Source: Haliea sp963974125
GTDB lineage: Bacteria; Pseudomonadota; Gammaproteobacteria; Pseudomonadales; Halieaceae
DNA length: 64,000 nt
Assembly (NCBI GenBank): GCA_963974125.1
Contig: CAXBCH010000014.1
Coordinates: forward strand, 1 to 64,000
Direction of reading: 5' to 3'
Below are positions 24,730-32,488 of the stretch, in pieces (position 1 is the stretch's first letter; every line of letters begins with the position of its first letter). Both the position numbers and the translations under genes were made by a program. The notes under the pieces were generated by a model that searched no databases, was not told the origin of the DNA, and saw only the letters and a list, made by a program, of their open reading frames with translations.

Positions 24730-26238
24730 TTACCGGATCTCCAGTGCCAGTCCCTGCTTGGCCAGCAGCGCCTGTTCCTGCTGTAATTCCTGGGCGGTCA
24801 GCGGATGTTGCGCCAGCCAACCCGCGGGAAACTCCAGCCGCAGGCCGTTCGCGTCGGGAGCGACGGCGAAGTCCGGCAGTGCCTCCAGTTGCTCCACATA
24901 CTTGAAAATAAGCGCCAGCCGGATCAGGGTGATCAGGCGCAGCAGGCGTGGTCGCTCGGTGTCGGTGATCGCCGCCCACAGGGGATGGTCCAGCTTGCCG
25001 CGCTGGGTGGCGGCCAGCAGTGCCATCTGCTCCTGTTCCTCCTGGGAAAACCCCGGCAGGTCGGTATTGAGCAACAGGTAGGCGCTGTGGCGCTGGTAGT
25101 GCTTGTGGGAGATGGCCATGCCGATCTCGTGAGCCAGGGCGGTGCGCTGCAGCAAATCACCGTCGGTCCCGCGCAGCTCCCAGCCGTTGCGCGTGGCACT
25201 GAACAGCGTGCGGGCGCGGCGCGCCATCAACTCCGCCATGGCGGTGTCTACCCCGTAGCGCTGCATCAGGGCGTTAAGGGTCCGTTCGCGCACGTCCTCG
25301 TGACTCAGGCGGCCCATGAGGTCGTAGATGACGCCTTCGCGCAGGGCGCCGCGCGAGGTGCGCATGTGCTTGATGCCCAGTTCGTCAAACAGGGCACTGG
25401 CAATCGCCACGCCGGCGGCTATGACGTTGCGGCGCTGGCTGCTGAGTCCCTCCAGGGTGATATTGTCGAAGCGCTTGAAGCGCAGCAGGCGTTTCTCCAG
25501 TTTCTCCAGACCCTTGCGGTTGATGCCGCCATCGCTCCAGCCCTGGCTGACCAGTACAGCTTCTATCGCCTGCAGGGTGCCGGAGGAGCCCACGCACTCG
25601 GCCCAGTGGCCGGAGTGAAAGTGGTAGCGGATATGGGACACTTCCAGTCGCGCCCGGTTGTAGGCGTGTCGGTAGTTGTCCTTGTTGATCTTGCCGTCCG
25701 GAAAGCAGGTGTCCGAGTAGGAGACACAGCCCATTTGCAGGCTTTCCAGATGCTGGGGTTCGAAGCGCTGGCCTATGATCAACTCGGTGCTGCCGCCGCC
25801 GATGTCTACCACCAGCCGTGACTGGGCGTCATCTGCCAGGGTATGAGCCACTCCGAGGTATACCAGGCGCGCTTCTTCGCGGCCGTAGACCACGTCTACC
25901 GGAGCGCCGAGGATCTGTTGCGCCGGACGGGTAAAATCACGGCGATTGTCCGCCACTCTCAGGGCGTTGGTGCCGACAACGCGAATGCGCTCGGCATCGA
26001 CACTGCCCAGCATCTGGGCGAAGCGCGCCAGACAGTCGAGGCCGCGCTCAATGGCATCGGGTGACAGCCGGTTGTCGGCCAGGCCCGCCCCGAGCTGGAC
26101 CTTCTCCGCCAGCGCCTCCACCGGTCGCATTTCCCCGTGCTCGACGCGTGCCACGATCAAGTGAAAGGAGTTGCTGCCAAGGTCAATCGCCGCCAGCAGG
26201 CTGCCGTCGGCAAGGGGTTCTTGTGGCTGGGGTTCCAA
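24730..26238 (-). CDS. ppx: exopolyphosphatase (Ppx/GppA family)
   Basis: 502 aa ASKHA-fold enzyme that releases phosphate from polyphosphate ends or hydrolyses pppGpp. Marks: AAIDLGSNSFHL (phosphate-1 loop), VVDIGGGSTELI (phosphate-2), and a C-terminal HD-like helical domain with LAHEIGMAISHKHYQRHS. Length fits Ppx. The annotated start is TTG at 26238 with only a weak ribosome site; no ATG lies upstream in frame. It follows the D-amino-acid operon by about 90 bases on the same strand but may have its own promoter. Ppx versus GppA cannot be separated by eye. Confidence 0.92.
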   Translation of the reverse strand: MEPQPQEPLADGSLLAAIDLGSNSFHLIVARVEHGEMRPVEALAEKVQLGAGLADNRLSPDAIERGLDCLARFAQMLGSVDAERIRVVGTNALRVADNRRDFTRPAQQILGAPVDVVYGREEARLVYLGVAHTLADDAQSRLVVDIGGGSTELIIGQRFEPQHLESLQMGCVSYSDTCFPDGKINKDNYRHAYNRARLEVSHIRYHFHSGHWAECVGSSGTLQAIEAVLVSQGWSDGGINRKGLEKLEKRLLRFKRFDNITLEGLSSQRRNVIAAGVAIASALFDELGIKHMRTSRGALREGVIYDLMGRLSHEDVRERTLNALMQRYGVDTAMAELMARRARTLFSATRNGWELRGTDGDLLQRTALAHEIGMAISHKHYQRHSAYLLLNTDLPGFSQEEQEQMALLAATQRGKLDHPLWAAITDTERPRLLRLITLIRLALIFKYVEQLEALPDFAVAPDANGLRLEFPAGWLAQHPLTAQELQQEQALLAKQGLALEIR

Positions 26239-26328
26239 AATGTTTGAGTTCTCGCGGCTGGCGTCGACCGATGATGATAAACGATACCCTGCCCGGACGC
26301 ACGGGACCTGCCCGTGCCTGGCCCCTGC

Positions 26329-26937
26329 TCAGGCCAGCAGCAGGGCTGCGACGATAATCGCCAGGACGCCGCTGGTGGCGCTGAGAAGCACGACCCTGGG
26401 GGTGATTTTGGACAGTTCAGCCAATGGGTCGCCGCCGGCGTGGACCCTGGCGAGTACCGGCCACTCGATGGCACCGGCGAACGCGAGGCTGCCGAACGCT
26501 GCCGCCAGCAGGGCCACCGGCCCCGGAGCGTCGATGGGAACAGTGACCAGAAACAAGGCGATGGCCACAACCGAACCGAGTGTGCCGGCGTAGCTCATGG
26601 CGAGGAACTGGACACGGGTATTGCGCCTGAAATCCCAATCAAAGGCGAACAGGTTGATACGCCTGGTCTGGTTGCAGTGCCCGCCGACCGCAAGTGCGCC
26701 CGCGTAATGAAACCATTCGTGGATCAGGGTGGTAATGATGGCTCCAGCCAACAGACCGGTGGCGACGCTGCAAGCCGCAACCAGCGGCAGGCCGGAGAGT
26801 GCGTACCAGTTGGCGGCCGCTGCGAACAGGCCCAGCAGGGAGAGAACGACAACGAGGTGAACAAGGGCGACGAGGCGCGTGTTTACTCCGCTTGCGACGG
26901 CGCTGGCCTGTGCGGGATCGTTGATCGTGTTGTCCAT
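26329..26937 (-). CDS. integral membrane protein with HExxH motif (putative M50-like metalloprotease)
   Basis: 202 aa with four or five membrane segments. Inside the second or third segment is IHEWFHYAGAL, an HExxH zinc motif in a membrane context as in site-2-protease-like families. A long soluble loop (about 85-110) follows. A second ligand motif (NPDG-like) is not obvious, so activity is unproven. It lies 74 bases downstream of a small protein gene at the tail of the D-amino-acid operon. It could alternatively be a non-enzymatic membrane protein. Confidence 0.75.
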   Translation of the reverse strand: MDNTINDPAQASAVASGVNTRLVALVHLVVVLSLLGLFAAAANWYALSGLPLVAACSVATGLLAGAIITTLIHEWFHYAGALAVGGHCNQTRRINLFAFDWDFRRNTRVQFLAMSYAGTLGSVVAIALFLVTVPIDAPGPVALLAAAFGSLAFAGAIEWPVLARVHAGGDPLAELSKITPRVVLLSATSGVLAIIVAALLLA

Positions 26938-27011
26938 AATCCTGGCCTCACGGCGAGACTGATAATGGATTTACGCAAACAACGGCCCGCCGGATGTGGC
27001 GGGAGGGCTGG

Positions 27012-27203
27012 CTACTTGCGCGCTGCGCCTGATGGGCGTGCTGCATAGCCGCCCTGCTGGCCGCTGATGCCGGATTTGATGTTCTGGATTTCGCCGCCCG
27101 ACTGCAGGAAGTCCCGGGTCTGCTCCTCAATCGAGGAAGATGTTTCAACGGCTGCGGGCTGCTTCTTCTTGGCGGGGGCGCGTTGGGGCTTGGCGGCGGA
27201 CAT
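27012..27203 (-). CDS. small SutA-like protein
   Basis: 63 aa. The N-terminal third is basic and Lys/Ala/Pro-rich, presumably disordered. The C-terminal part, IEEQTRDFLQSGGEIQNI, resembles the tail of Pseudomonas SutA, a small RNA-polymerase-binding protein (FLSRGGKVQEI there). Short homologues of this kind are common in Gammaproteobacteria. ATG at 27203 has a weak GAGC site. It lies between alr and the HExxH membrane protein. The SutA link rests on one short motif and is tentative. Confidence 0.7.
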   Translation of the reverse strand: MSAAKPQRAPAKKKQPAAVETSSSIEEQTRDFLQSGGEIQNIKSGISGQQGGYAARPSGAARK

Positions 27204-27281
27204 GCTCAGTGCTCTTGCGTCTGAAGGGCCTGTAAGTATACCGCAAAAGCACTGCTCCTGTCTGCCCCGCGGCCCCCGGAC

Positions 27282-28367
27282 TCAGTCGGCGACGATTACC
27301 CGCGGTGTTCGCATGGGCATGCGGGTCAACAGCTCGTAGCCAATCGTGCCGGCGTGGCGGGCAACGTCACCCACGGGCAGGCCCTCTCCCCACAGGACTA
27401 CCGGGTCGCCGATGGCAACCGGCGGCAGGTCGGTGACGTCGACGGTAATCATGTCCATGGAGACCCGCCCCGCCAGAGTGGCCCGTCGGCCATTGACCAG
27501 CACCGGGGTGCCGCTGGTAGCGGTGCGCGGGTAGCCATCACCGTAACCAATGGTCACTGTAGCGATTCGCGAGGGGCGCTGTGCCTGCCAGCTGGCGCCG
27601 TAGCCGACACATTCCCCGGCGGCAATCTCCCGCACTGAAATGACCGCCGATGTCAGGGTCATGACCGGTCGCAGTTGCTCAGCCTGGGGCTGGGGTTCAG
27701 CGAAAGGGGAGTTGCCCCAAAGCATGAAGCCCGGCCTGATCCAGTCGTAGTGGGCGCGGGGCCAGGCCAGGGTGGCGGGAGAGTTGGCGGCGCTGCGCAG
27801 TCCCTCGAGGCCGGCGGTGGCTGCTTCGAACAATTCGATCTGCTGCCAGGTCTGGGGATTGTGCAACTCGTCGGCAGAAGCGAAGTGGGTGGACAACACT
27901 GGCAGGCCAGCGATCTTGCCACAGGCCAGCAGCCGCTGATAGAAACTGGCCACCTGCGCCGGCAGGGCGCCGAGGCGATGCATGCCGGTGTCGATTTTCA
28001 GCCAGCAGCCCACGGGCTGCGGCAGGGCGGTTGCTTCCAGCCACTGCAGCTGTTGGTCGTTGTCAACGGTAATCCAGAATCCGAATTCGGCCGCGAGCAG
28101 CAACTCGCTGGCCTCGAAAACACCCTCCAGCAGCAGGATCGGGCAACGAATCCCGGCCTCGCGCAGCTCCATCGCTTCCTCGGTGCAGGCGACCGCCAGC
28201 GCGTCCACGCGAGGTTCAAGTTCCCGGGCCATGGTCACCGCGCCGTGGCCGTAGGCATTGGCCTTGACCACCGCCATCAGGCGCGCCCGCGGCGCCAGCT
28301 CCCGCGCCAGGGCGACGTTGTGGCGCAGGGCGCCGAGGTCCAGACGAGCCTGGCTGGGGCGTGTCAT
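27282..28367 (-). CDS. alr: alanine racemase
   Basis: 361 aa fold-III PLP enzyme interconverting L- and D-alanine. The PLP lysine is K35 in VVKANAYGHG, and the catalytic tyrosine is in CVGYGASW (about 255). Length is normal for Alr/DadX. Its ATG overlaps the aminotransferase stop by one base (TGATG), so it is translationally coupled. With that enzyme it connects D-Ala and D-Glu pools to L-Ala. Context favours a catabolic (DadX-like) role over the cell-wall biosynthetic one, but the sequence cannot decide. Confidence 0.95.
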   Translation of the reverse strand: MTRPSQARLDLGALRHNVALARELAPRARLMAVVKANAYGHGAVTMARELEPRVDALAVACTEEAMELREAGIRCPILLLEGVFEASELLLAAEFGFWITVDNDQQLQWLEATALPQPVGCWLKIDTGMHRLGALPAQVASFYQRLLACGKIAGLPVLSTHFASADELHNPQTWQQIELFEAATAGLEGLRSAANSPATLAWPRAHYDWIRPGFMLWGNSPFAEPQPQAEQLRPVMTLTSAVISVREIAAGECVGYGASWQAQRPSRIATVTIGYGDGYPRTATSGTPVLVNGRRATLAGRVSMDMITVDVTDLPPVAIGDPVVLWGEGLPVGDVARHAGTIGYELLTRMPMRTPRVIVAD

Positions 28368-29224
28368 CAGTAGTCGTAGCGATGCTGCGCGAACAGGGTT
28401 TCGGCGGCGAGCCAGACGTCACCGATGCCGCCGTTGCCCACCGCCTGGCCGTCGATTGCAACGACCGGAGCCACCTCCTTGCTGGAACTGGTCAGCCATA
28501 CTTCGTCGGCGGCGTGGACCTCGGCCATGGTCACTACCCGCTCCTGTACCGGAATATCGCTGTGCCGGCGCAGGATATCCAGCAGCATGAGGCGGGTGAT
28601 GCCCGGCAGCTTCTGGTGATCCAGTTCCGGCGTGGCCACGGCGCCGTCCTTGACCACAAATACATTGCATGCCGCCGCTTCAGTCAGTTCACCGTTCTCG
28701 TTGTAGAGAATGGTCTCACCGTGGCCGCGGCTGTGGCCGTGCTGGTAATGCATGACGTTGCCGAGCAGGGCGGTGGACTTGATATTGCAACGGCGCCAGC
28801 GCAAATCCTCGGCCGTCGATACCCGATAGCACGTCGCTGCTGCCTTGTCTGCCACCGGCGGCGGTGGGATTTCGAAGGCGAAACCGTAGAGGGTCGGGGC
28901 GATATTTTCCGGGTAGGCATGATTGCGACGGATATCGGCCCCGCGGCTGACATGGAAATAGATCCCGAGGTTACCCTTGCCGTTGCGGGTCATCAGTTCC
29001 TCGGCGATGCCCCGCCACTGGGTTTCATCTACCCGTAACTTGATCTCGATGGCATCCAGCCCCTGTTGCATGCGCTGCATGTGTGGCCCGAATCCTACCA
29101 GCTTGCCAGCGTAGGAGGGCACGACTTCATAGATGCCGTCGCCGAACAGGAAGCCCCGGTCCATCGGCGAGATCCGGGCTTCGCTCATCGGCATGTAGTC
29201 GCCGTTCAGGTACACAATGCTCAT
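28367..29224 (-). CDS. dat: D-amino acid aminotransferase
   Basis: 285 aa fold-IV PLP transaminase exchanging amino groups between D-Ala, D-Glu and other D-amino acids and their oxo-acids. The signature RWRRCNIKSTALLGNV holds PLP lysine K149 and matches the classical Bacillus D-AAT pattern rather than branched-chain transaminases. The start region MDRGFLFGDGIYEV is also typical. ATG at 29224 follows AGGA by seven bases; an upstream TTG at 29230 is the alternative. Located between DUF4392 (25-base gap) and alr (1-base overlap). It would convert D-Glu plus pyruvate to 2-oxoglutarate plus D-Ala, or the reverse. Confidence 0.94.
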   Translation of the reverse strand: MSIVYLNGDYMPMSEARISPMDRGFLFGDGIYEVVPSYAGKLVGFGPHMQRMQQGLDAIEIKLRVDETQWRGIAEELMTRNGKGNLGIYFHVSRGADIRRNHAYPENIAPTLYGFAFEIPPPPVADKAAATCYRVSTAEDLRWRRCNIKSTALLGNVMHYQHGHSRGHGETILYNENGELTEAAACNVFVVKDGAVATPELDHQKLPGITRLMLLDILRRHSDIPVQERVVTMAEVHAADEVWLTSSSKEVAPVVAIDGQAVGNGGIGDVWLAAETLFAQHRYDY

Positions 29225-29249
29225 GTTCAAATCCTGTGTTGGTTCGTTT

Positions 29250-30092
29250 TCAGTCGTGCAGAAAGCCAGTCAGTTGCCTGATCTCCCGGATCACGGCATC
29301 GCCCTCGGTGGGGGCCATGCCATCCTCGGTCAGGGTGTTCTCCCGGGTGACGCCGTCGACACTGCCGCGCTCGGAGAGGTAGCGCAGCGTCGCCAGTGGC
29401 GAGAATTCGCCGAGCAGGTCGCGCTGTGACCACAGGCCGAGGAAGGCGAGCAGGCCATAGGCGCCCCAGTTGGATACATCCGCCACCAACAGTTCGTCGC
29501 AGTCGGTAACCGCCACCCGTATATCCAGCGCGGCGATGGCCCCGGCGATCTTGCCCATGCCGATCTCGTTGCCGCCGTCACCGATAGCGATGGTGGGGCA
29601 GCTTGCGCGGGTCAGGAATGGATCAAATACGCCACAGCGCGGGCTGATGTCCTCGCCACGCATGTTGTAGTAGTGCCCGTCGGCGGTCACGCCCGGGCGC
29701 TCGATGGAGACCACGGCGGCGGGATTGTTCGCGGCCAGCCAGTCTGTGGCGGCCCGCTCGCCGCCATTGCCCGGCGCACAGGCCAGGGTCAGGACCCGAT
29801 AGTCCGCGGCCAGGGCCTCGGCCAGCGGACTGGCGCAGGCAATGATCGGCCGGGCGCCCAGCGCCTCAAGGCCCCGATACAGGGCGATGGCGCCTACCGG
29901 GCCATCGGTTTCAAACGTGTCGCCCACCGGGAATCCGGTACCGATCAGCACCGTGCCCTGAATATCCCGCAGCAGCCCGGCAGCGCGCAGGCAATAGCCC
30001 GGCTGCAGCGCGGCGCGGGCGGTCTGCATCTGCCGCGGGTTGCGCGCAACCAGCAGCGCCTCAATGGTTTCACTCAGGGTCTGGTCATTCAC
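29250..30092 (-). CDS. DUF4392 protein, C-terminal half of D-glutamate cyclase (DGLUCY-like)
   Basis: 280 aa DUF4392 domain standing alone. In vertebrate DGLUCY this domain follows DUF1445, and the protein converts D-glutamate to 5-oxo-D-proline. Visible marks are GTGFPVG plus ETDGP (about 51-65), ERPG (about 131) and GDGGNEIGMG (about 171-180), glycine- and acid-rich loops typical of the family. Start is GTG at 30092, overlapping the PxpC stop by four bases (GTGA); a TTG at 30143 would overlap PxpC by 55 bases and is unlikely. The DUF1445 half is encoded at the head of the same operon. The split-enzyme role is inference. Confidence 0.85.
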   Translation of the reverse strand: MNDQTLSETIEALLVARNPRQMQTARAALQPGYCLRAAGLLRDIQGTVLIGTGFPVGDTFETDGPVGAIALYRGLEALGARPIIACASPLAEALAADYRVLTLACAPGNGGERAATDWLAANNPAAVVSIERPGVTADGHYYNMRGEDISPRCGVFDPFLTRASCPTIAIGDGGNEIGMGKIAGAIAALDIRVAVTDCDELLVADVSNWGAYGLLAFLGLWSQRDLLGEFSPLATLRYLSERGSVDGVTRENTLTEDGMAPTEGDAVIREIRQLTGFLHD

Positions 30093-31039
30093 CGGTCTCG
30101 CTCCCGGGGCAACTCCCGCAACGACATGTGCTGTATACGCCAATGATCGAGATGTAGTGCATTGTGGGCGCCGTGGGGGCTGATTGCCGCAAAGTGCACG
30201 GTGCCTCCCGGTTGCAGCTGTGTCAGGCGGCTGGCGTCCAGGGACAGGGCGGCGCCGATCTTGGGGTAGCCGCCGATGGTCTGGCGATCGTTGAGCAGTA
30301 CGATCGGCTGGCCATCAGCGGGGATCTGGATGGCACCGAAGCAAATCCCTTCGGAGAGTATGCCCTCGATGTCACAGCGGATGGCGGGGCCCTCCAGGCG
30401 GTAGCCCATGCGGTCGCAGCGTTGGGACACGGTCCAGGCGCTGCTGAAGAAGCGCCGCTGCTGCAGCCGGTTGAAGTGATGTTGCTGATAGCCGGGTATG
30501 ACCCTCACCGTCAGCTGCTGCTGGTAGCGGGGGCGCTGGTCCGGGGGCAGCTGCAGGCGGCGCTGTTGGTCTACCCGGGCGCAGGGCAGGACGTCCCCGG
30601 GTGCGAGCTTGTCGCCGCGCAGGCCACCCAGCCGTTCCCGTACCACGGTCGCGGTGCTGCCAAACTGCGGCGCCACGGTAAATCCACCGGCGACACCGAG
30701 ATAGCTGCGGCAGCCATCCGTGCCGTAGCCGAGGCTGATGTGGTCGCCTGCCTGAACCCTGTGCACGGTCCACAGGTCCCGCTCGTGGCCGTTGATCGCC
30801 AGCGGCATGGTCGCCCCGGTAACGCAGATGAAGGTATCGGTGTGGGCGTCCAGTTCCAGCCCGCCAAAGCTTGCCTCGATCGCGGTGCAGGCCGGGTCGT
30901 TGCCCAGCAGGCGCTGGCACAGGCTGAAGGCTTCGCGGTCCAGGGGGCCACCGGTGGTGAGGCCGATGCCGTGCTGGCCAAAACGGCCCGGGTCCTGGAG
31001 CAGACTCAGCAGACCGGGCTGGCGCACGACCAGGCTCAT
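30089..31039 (-). CDS. pxpC: 5-oxoprolinase subunit C (biotin-dependent carboxylase-like, KipA family)
   Basis: 316 aa PxpC, which with PxpA and PxpB performs ATP-dependent opening of 5-oxoproline to glutamate. N-terminus LLSLLQDPGRFGQHGIGL and GGPLD are family hallmarks, and the C-terminal region has NDRQTIGGYPKIG. ATG at 31039 overlaps the pxpB stop by four bases (ATGA). The frame is open further upstream to 31393, but that stretch lies wholly within pxpB and is not coding. The C-terminus overlaps the next gene by four bases. Older labels such as urea amidolyase-like or KipA antagonist refer to this same family. Confidence 0.93.
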   Translation of the reverse strand: MSLVVRQPGLLSLLQDPGRFGQHGIGLTTGGPLDREAFSLCQRLLGNDPACTAIEASFGGLELDAHTDTFICVTGATMPLAINGHERDLWTVHRVQAGDHISLGYGTDGCRSYLGVAGGFTVAPQFGSTATVVRERLGGLRGDKLAPGDVLPCARVDQQRRLQLPPDQRPRYQQQLTVRVIPGYQQHHFNRLQQRRFFSSAWTVSQRCDRMGYRLEGPAIRCDIEGILSEGICFGAIQIPADGQPIVLLNDRQTIGGYPKIGAALSLDASRLTQLQPGGTVHFAAISPHGAHNALHLDHWRIQHMSLRELPRERDR

Positions 31040-31725
31040 GCCAGTTCCCCGCCCAGTTCCAGGAACCGCGCCCGGCTGATCGGCTCGAAGCGCACCCGAT
31101 CGCCAACGGCAACCGGCATCGTCGGCTCGGCGTCCGGGTCGAACATGCGCTGCGGGCAGTTGCCGATCAGGTTCCAGCCACCCGGCGACTCGGCGGGATA
31201 GACCGCGGTCTGCCGATCGGCGATGGCCACCGCGCCGCGCGGCACTTTGGCACGGGGCGTTGCCAGCCGCGGCGCGGCGATACGCGGGTCCACCTCTCCC
31301 AGGTAGGCGAAGCCCGGGGCAAAGCCGATGGCGTAGACCCGGTACTCGGTATCGCTGTGCAGGGCGATCACCTCCTCCACGGACAGCTCGCACTGCTGCG
31401 CCAGCCGCTCCAGATCCGCGCCTGATTCCGCGCTGTAATACACCGGCAGCACGATCTCGCGGCCACCTTCGCTGGCGCTGGCGTGGTCAATTTCCTCGCG
31501 GATGCCGTGCAGGCGGTGAATGATACTCATGTGATCGGTGCGCAAGGGGTCGTAGATGACCAGCAGCGACGCGTACGAGGGCACCAGGTCAATCAGGTCC
31601 AGGCCCAATGCCCGCCGGGCCGCAGTTGCGGCGGCCTGTACCCGGGCGGCAACGTCGGCTCCCGTGCTCTCGCCGAGATAGAGTATTACCGCGTTGTCGC
31701 CGGCGTAGCTCAGCTGCATGCGCAA
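31036..31725 (-). CDS. pxpB: 5-oxoprolinase subunit B (KipI family)
   Basis: 229 aa. Family marks are YAGDNAVILYLG at the start, VPSYASLLVIYDP in the first domain, and a cyclophilin-like C-terminal domain with GFAPGFAYLGEVDPRIAAPRL, VPRGAVAIA and SPGGWNLIG. Forms a complex with PxpC for 5-oxoproline hydrolysis. The start TTG at 31725 has GGAG six bases before it; ATG at 31719 is the alternative. One base separates it from the pxpA stop. The Bacillus name KipI (kinase inhibitor) describes the same fold, but no sporulation kinase role is expected here. Confidence 0.93.
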   Translation of the reverse strand: MRMQLSYAGDNAVILYLGESTGADVAARVQAAATAARRALGLDLIDLVPSYASLLVIYDPLRTDHMSIIHRLHGIREEIDHASASEGGREIVLPVYYSAESGADLERLAQQCELSVEEVIALHSDTEYRVYAIGFAPGFAYLGEVDPRIAAPRLATPRAKVPRGAVAIADRQTAVYPAESPGGWNLIGNCPQRMFDPDAEPTMPVAVGDRVRFEPISRARFLELGGELA

Positions 31726-31726
31726 T

Positions 31727-32458
31727 TCAGGCTCCCTTGATCAGTGCGCGCACGGCTTCTATGGCGCGAACGCCCTCGAGATTGTCGCCGTGTACACACA
31801 GCGTGTCGGCCGCAAGCTGCAGACGATGGCCGCTGATGGTGGTGACCGTACCCTCCCGGCGCAGCTCATCGACCTGTGCCAGCATGCGCTCGCGGTCGTG
31901 TACTGCGTGCGGTCGCTTCCGCGACAACAGGCGCCCGTCATCGTCGTAGCAGCGATCGGCGAAGGCCTCGAACAGAAGCTGCAGGCCGAGTGCCCGCGCT
32001 TCCTGTCGATGCTCTTCTGCCTGTGGCGTCGCCTGCAGCATCAACGCCAACGGACGGTGGTAGCCCGCCACCGCAGCCATCACCACTGCCCGGAGGCGGC
32101 CGTTGGCCATCATGTCGTTGTACAGGGCGCCGTGGGGTTTGACGTAGCTGATCTGCAGGCCGTGACAGACCGCCATGCCGTCCAGGGCAGCGATCTGGTA
32201 ACGCAGGGCGCTGGCCAGCTCCGCATCATCCAGGTGCATGGTGCGACGGCCGAAACCAACGAGGTCCGGGTAGGCGGGGTGGGCACCGACGCTGACGCCG
32301 TGGAGGGCGGCCAACGCCAGGGTCTTGTCTATCGTGACAGGGTCGCCCCCGTGGAAGCCGCAGGCAATGTTGGCCTGGTCGATGTGGGGCATGACGTCGG
32401 CATCCATGCCCATTTCCCAGCTGCCATAGCTTTCGCCGAGATCGCAATTGAGTAGCAT
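31727..32458 (-). CDS. pxpA: 5-oxoprolinase subunit A (LamB/YcsF family)
   Basis: 243 aa LamB/YcsF protein. Typical segments appear in order: LLNCDLGESYG at the N-terminus, HIDQANIACGFHGGDP (about 26-41), GAHPAYPDLVGFGRR (about 58-72) and YVKPHGALYND (about 105-115). It provides the catalytic subunit of ATP-dependent 5-oxoprolinase with PxpB and PxpC. ATG at 32458 lies 30 bases after the DUF1445 stop and one base separates its stop from pxpB. Some bacteria leave this ring-opening chemistry to a single large enzyme; here the three-gene bacterial form is complete. Confidence 0.94.
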   Translation of the reverse strand: MLLNCDLGESYGSWEMGMDADVMPHIDQANIACGFHGGDPVTIDKTLALAALHGVSVGAHPAYPDLVGFGRRTMHLDDAELASALRYQIAALDGMAVCHGLQISYVKPHGALYNDMMANGRLRAVVMAAVAGYHRPLALMLQATPQAEEHRQEARALGLQLLFEAFADRCYDDDGRLLSRKRPHAVHDRERMLAQVDELRREGTVTTISGHRLQLAADTLCVHGDNLEGVRAIEAVRALIKGA

Positions 32459-32488
32459 TGTCTATCCTGTGCGCGCAAACGCGTGTGA

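Noticed and set aside
30093..30143. TTG start at 30143 for the DUF4392 gene
   Set aside because: It would overlap pxpC by 55 bases; the GTG at 30092 makes a normal four-base GTGA overlap.
31036..31725. KipI/KipA sporulation kinase inhibitor labels for PxpB and PxpC
   Set aside because: The presence of PxpA and the D-glutamate genes identifies 5-oxoprolinase; no sporulation system is expected.
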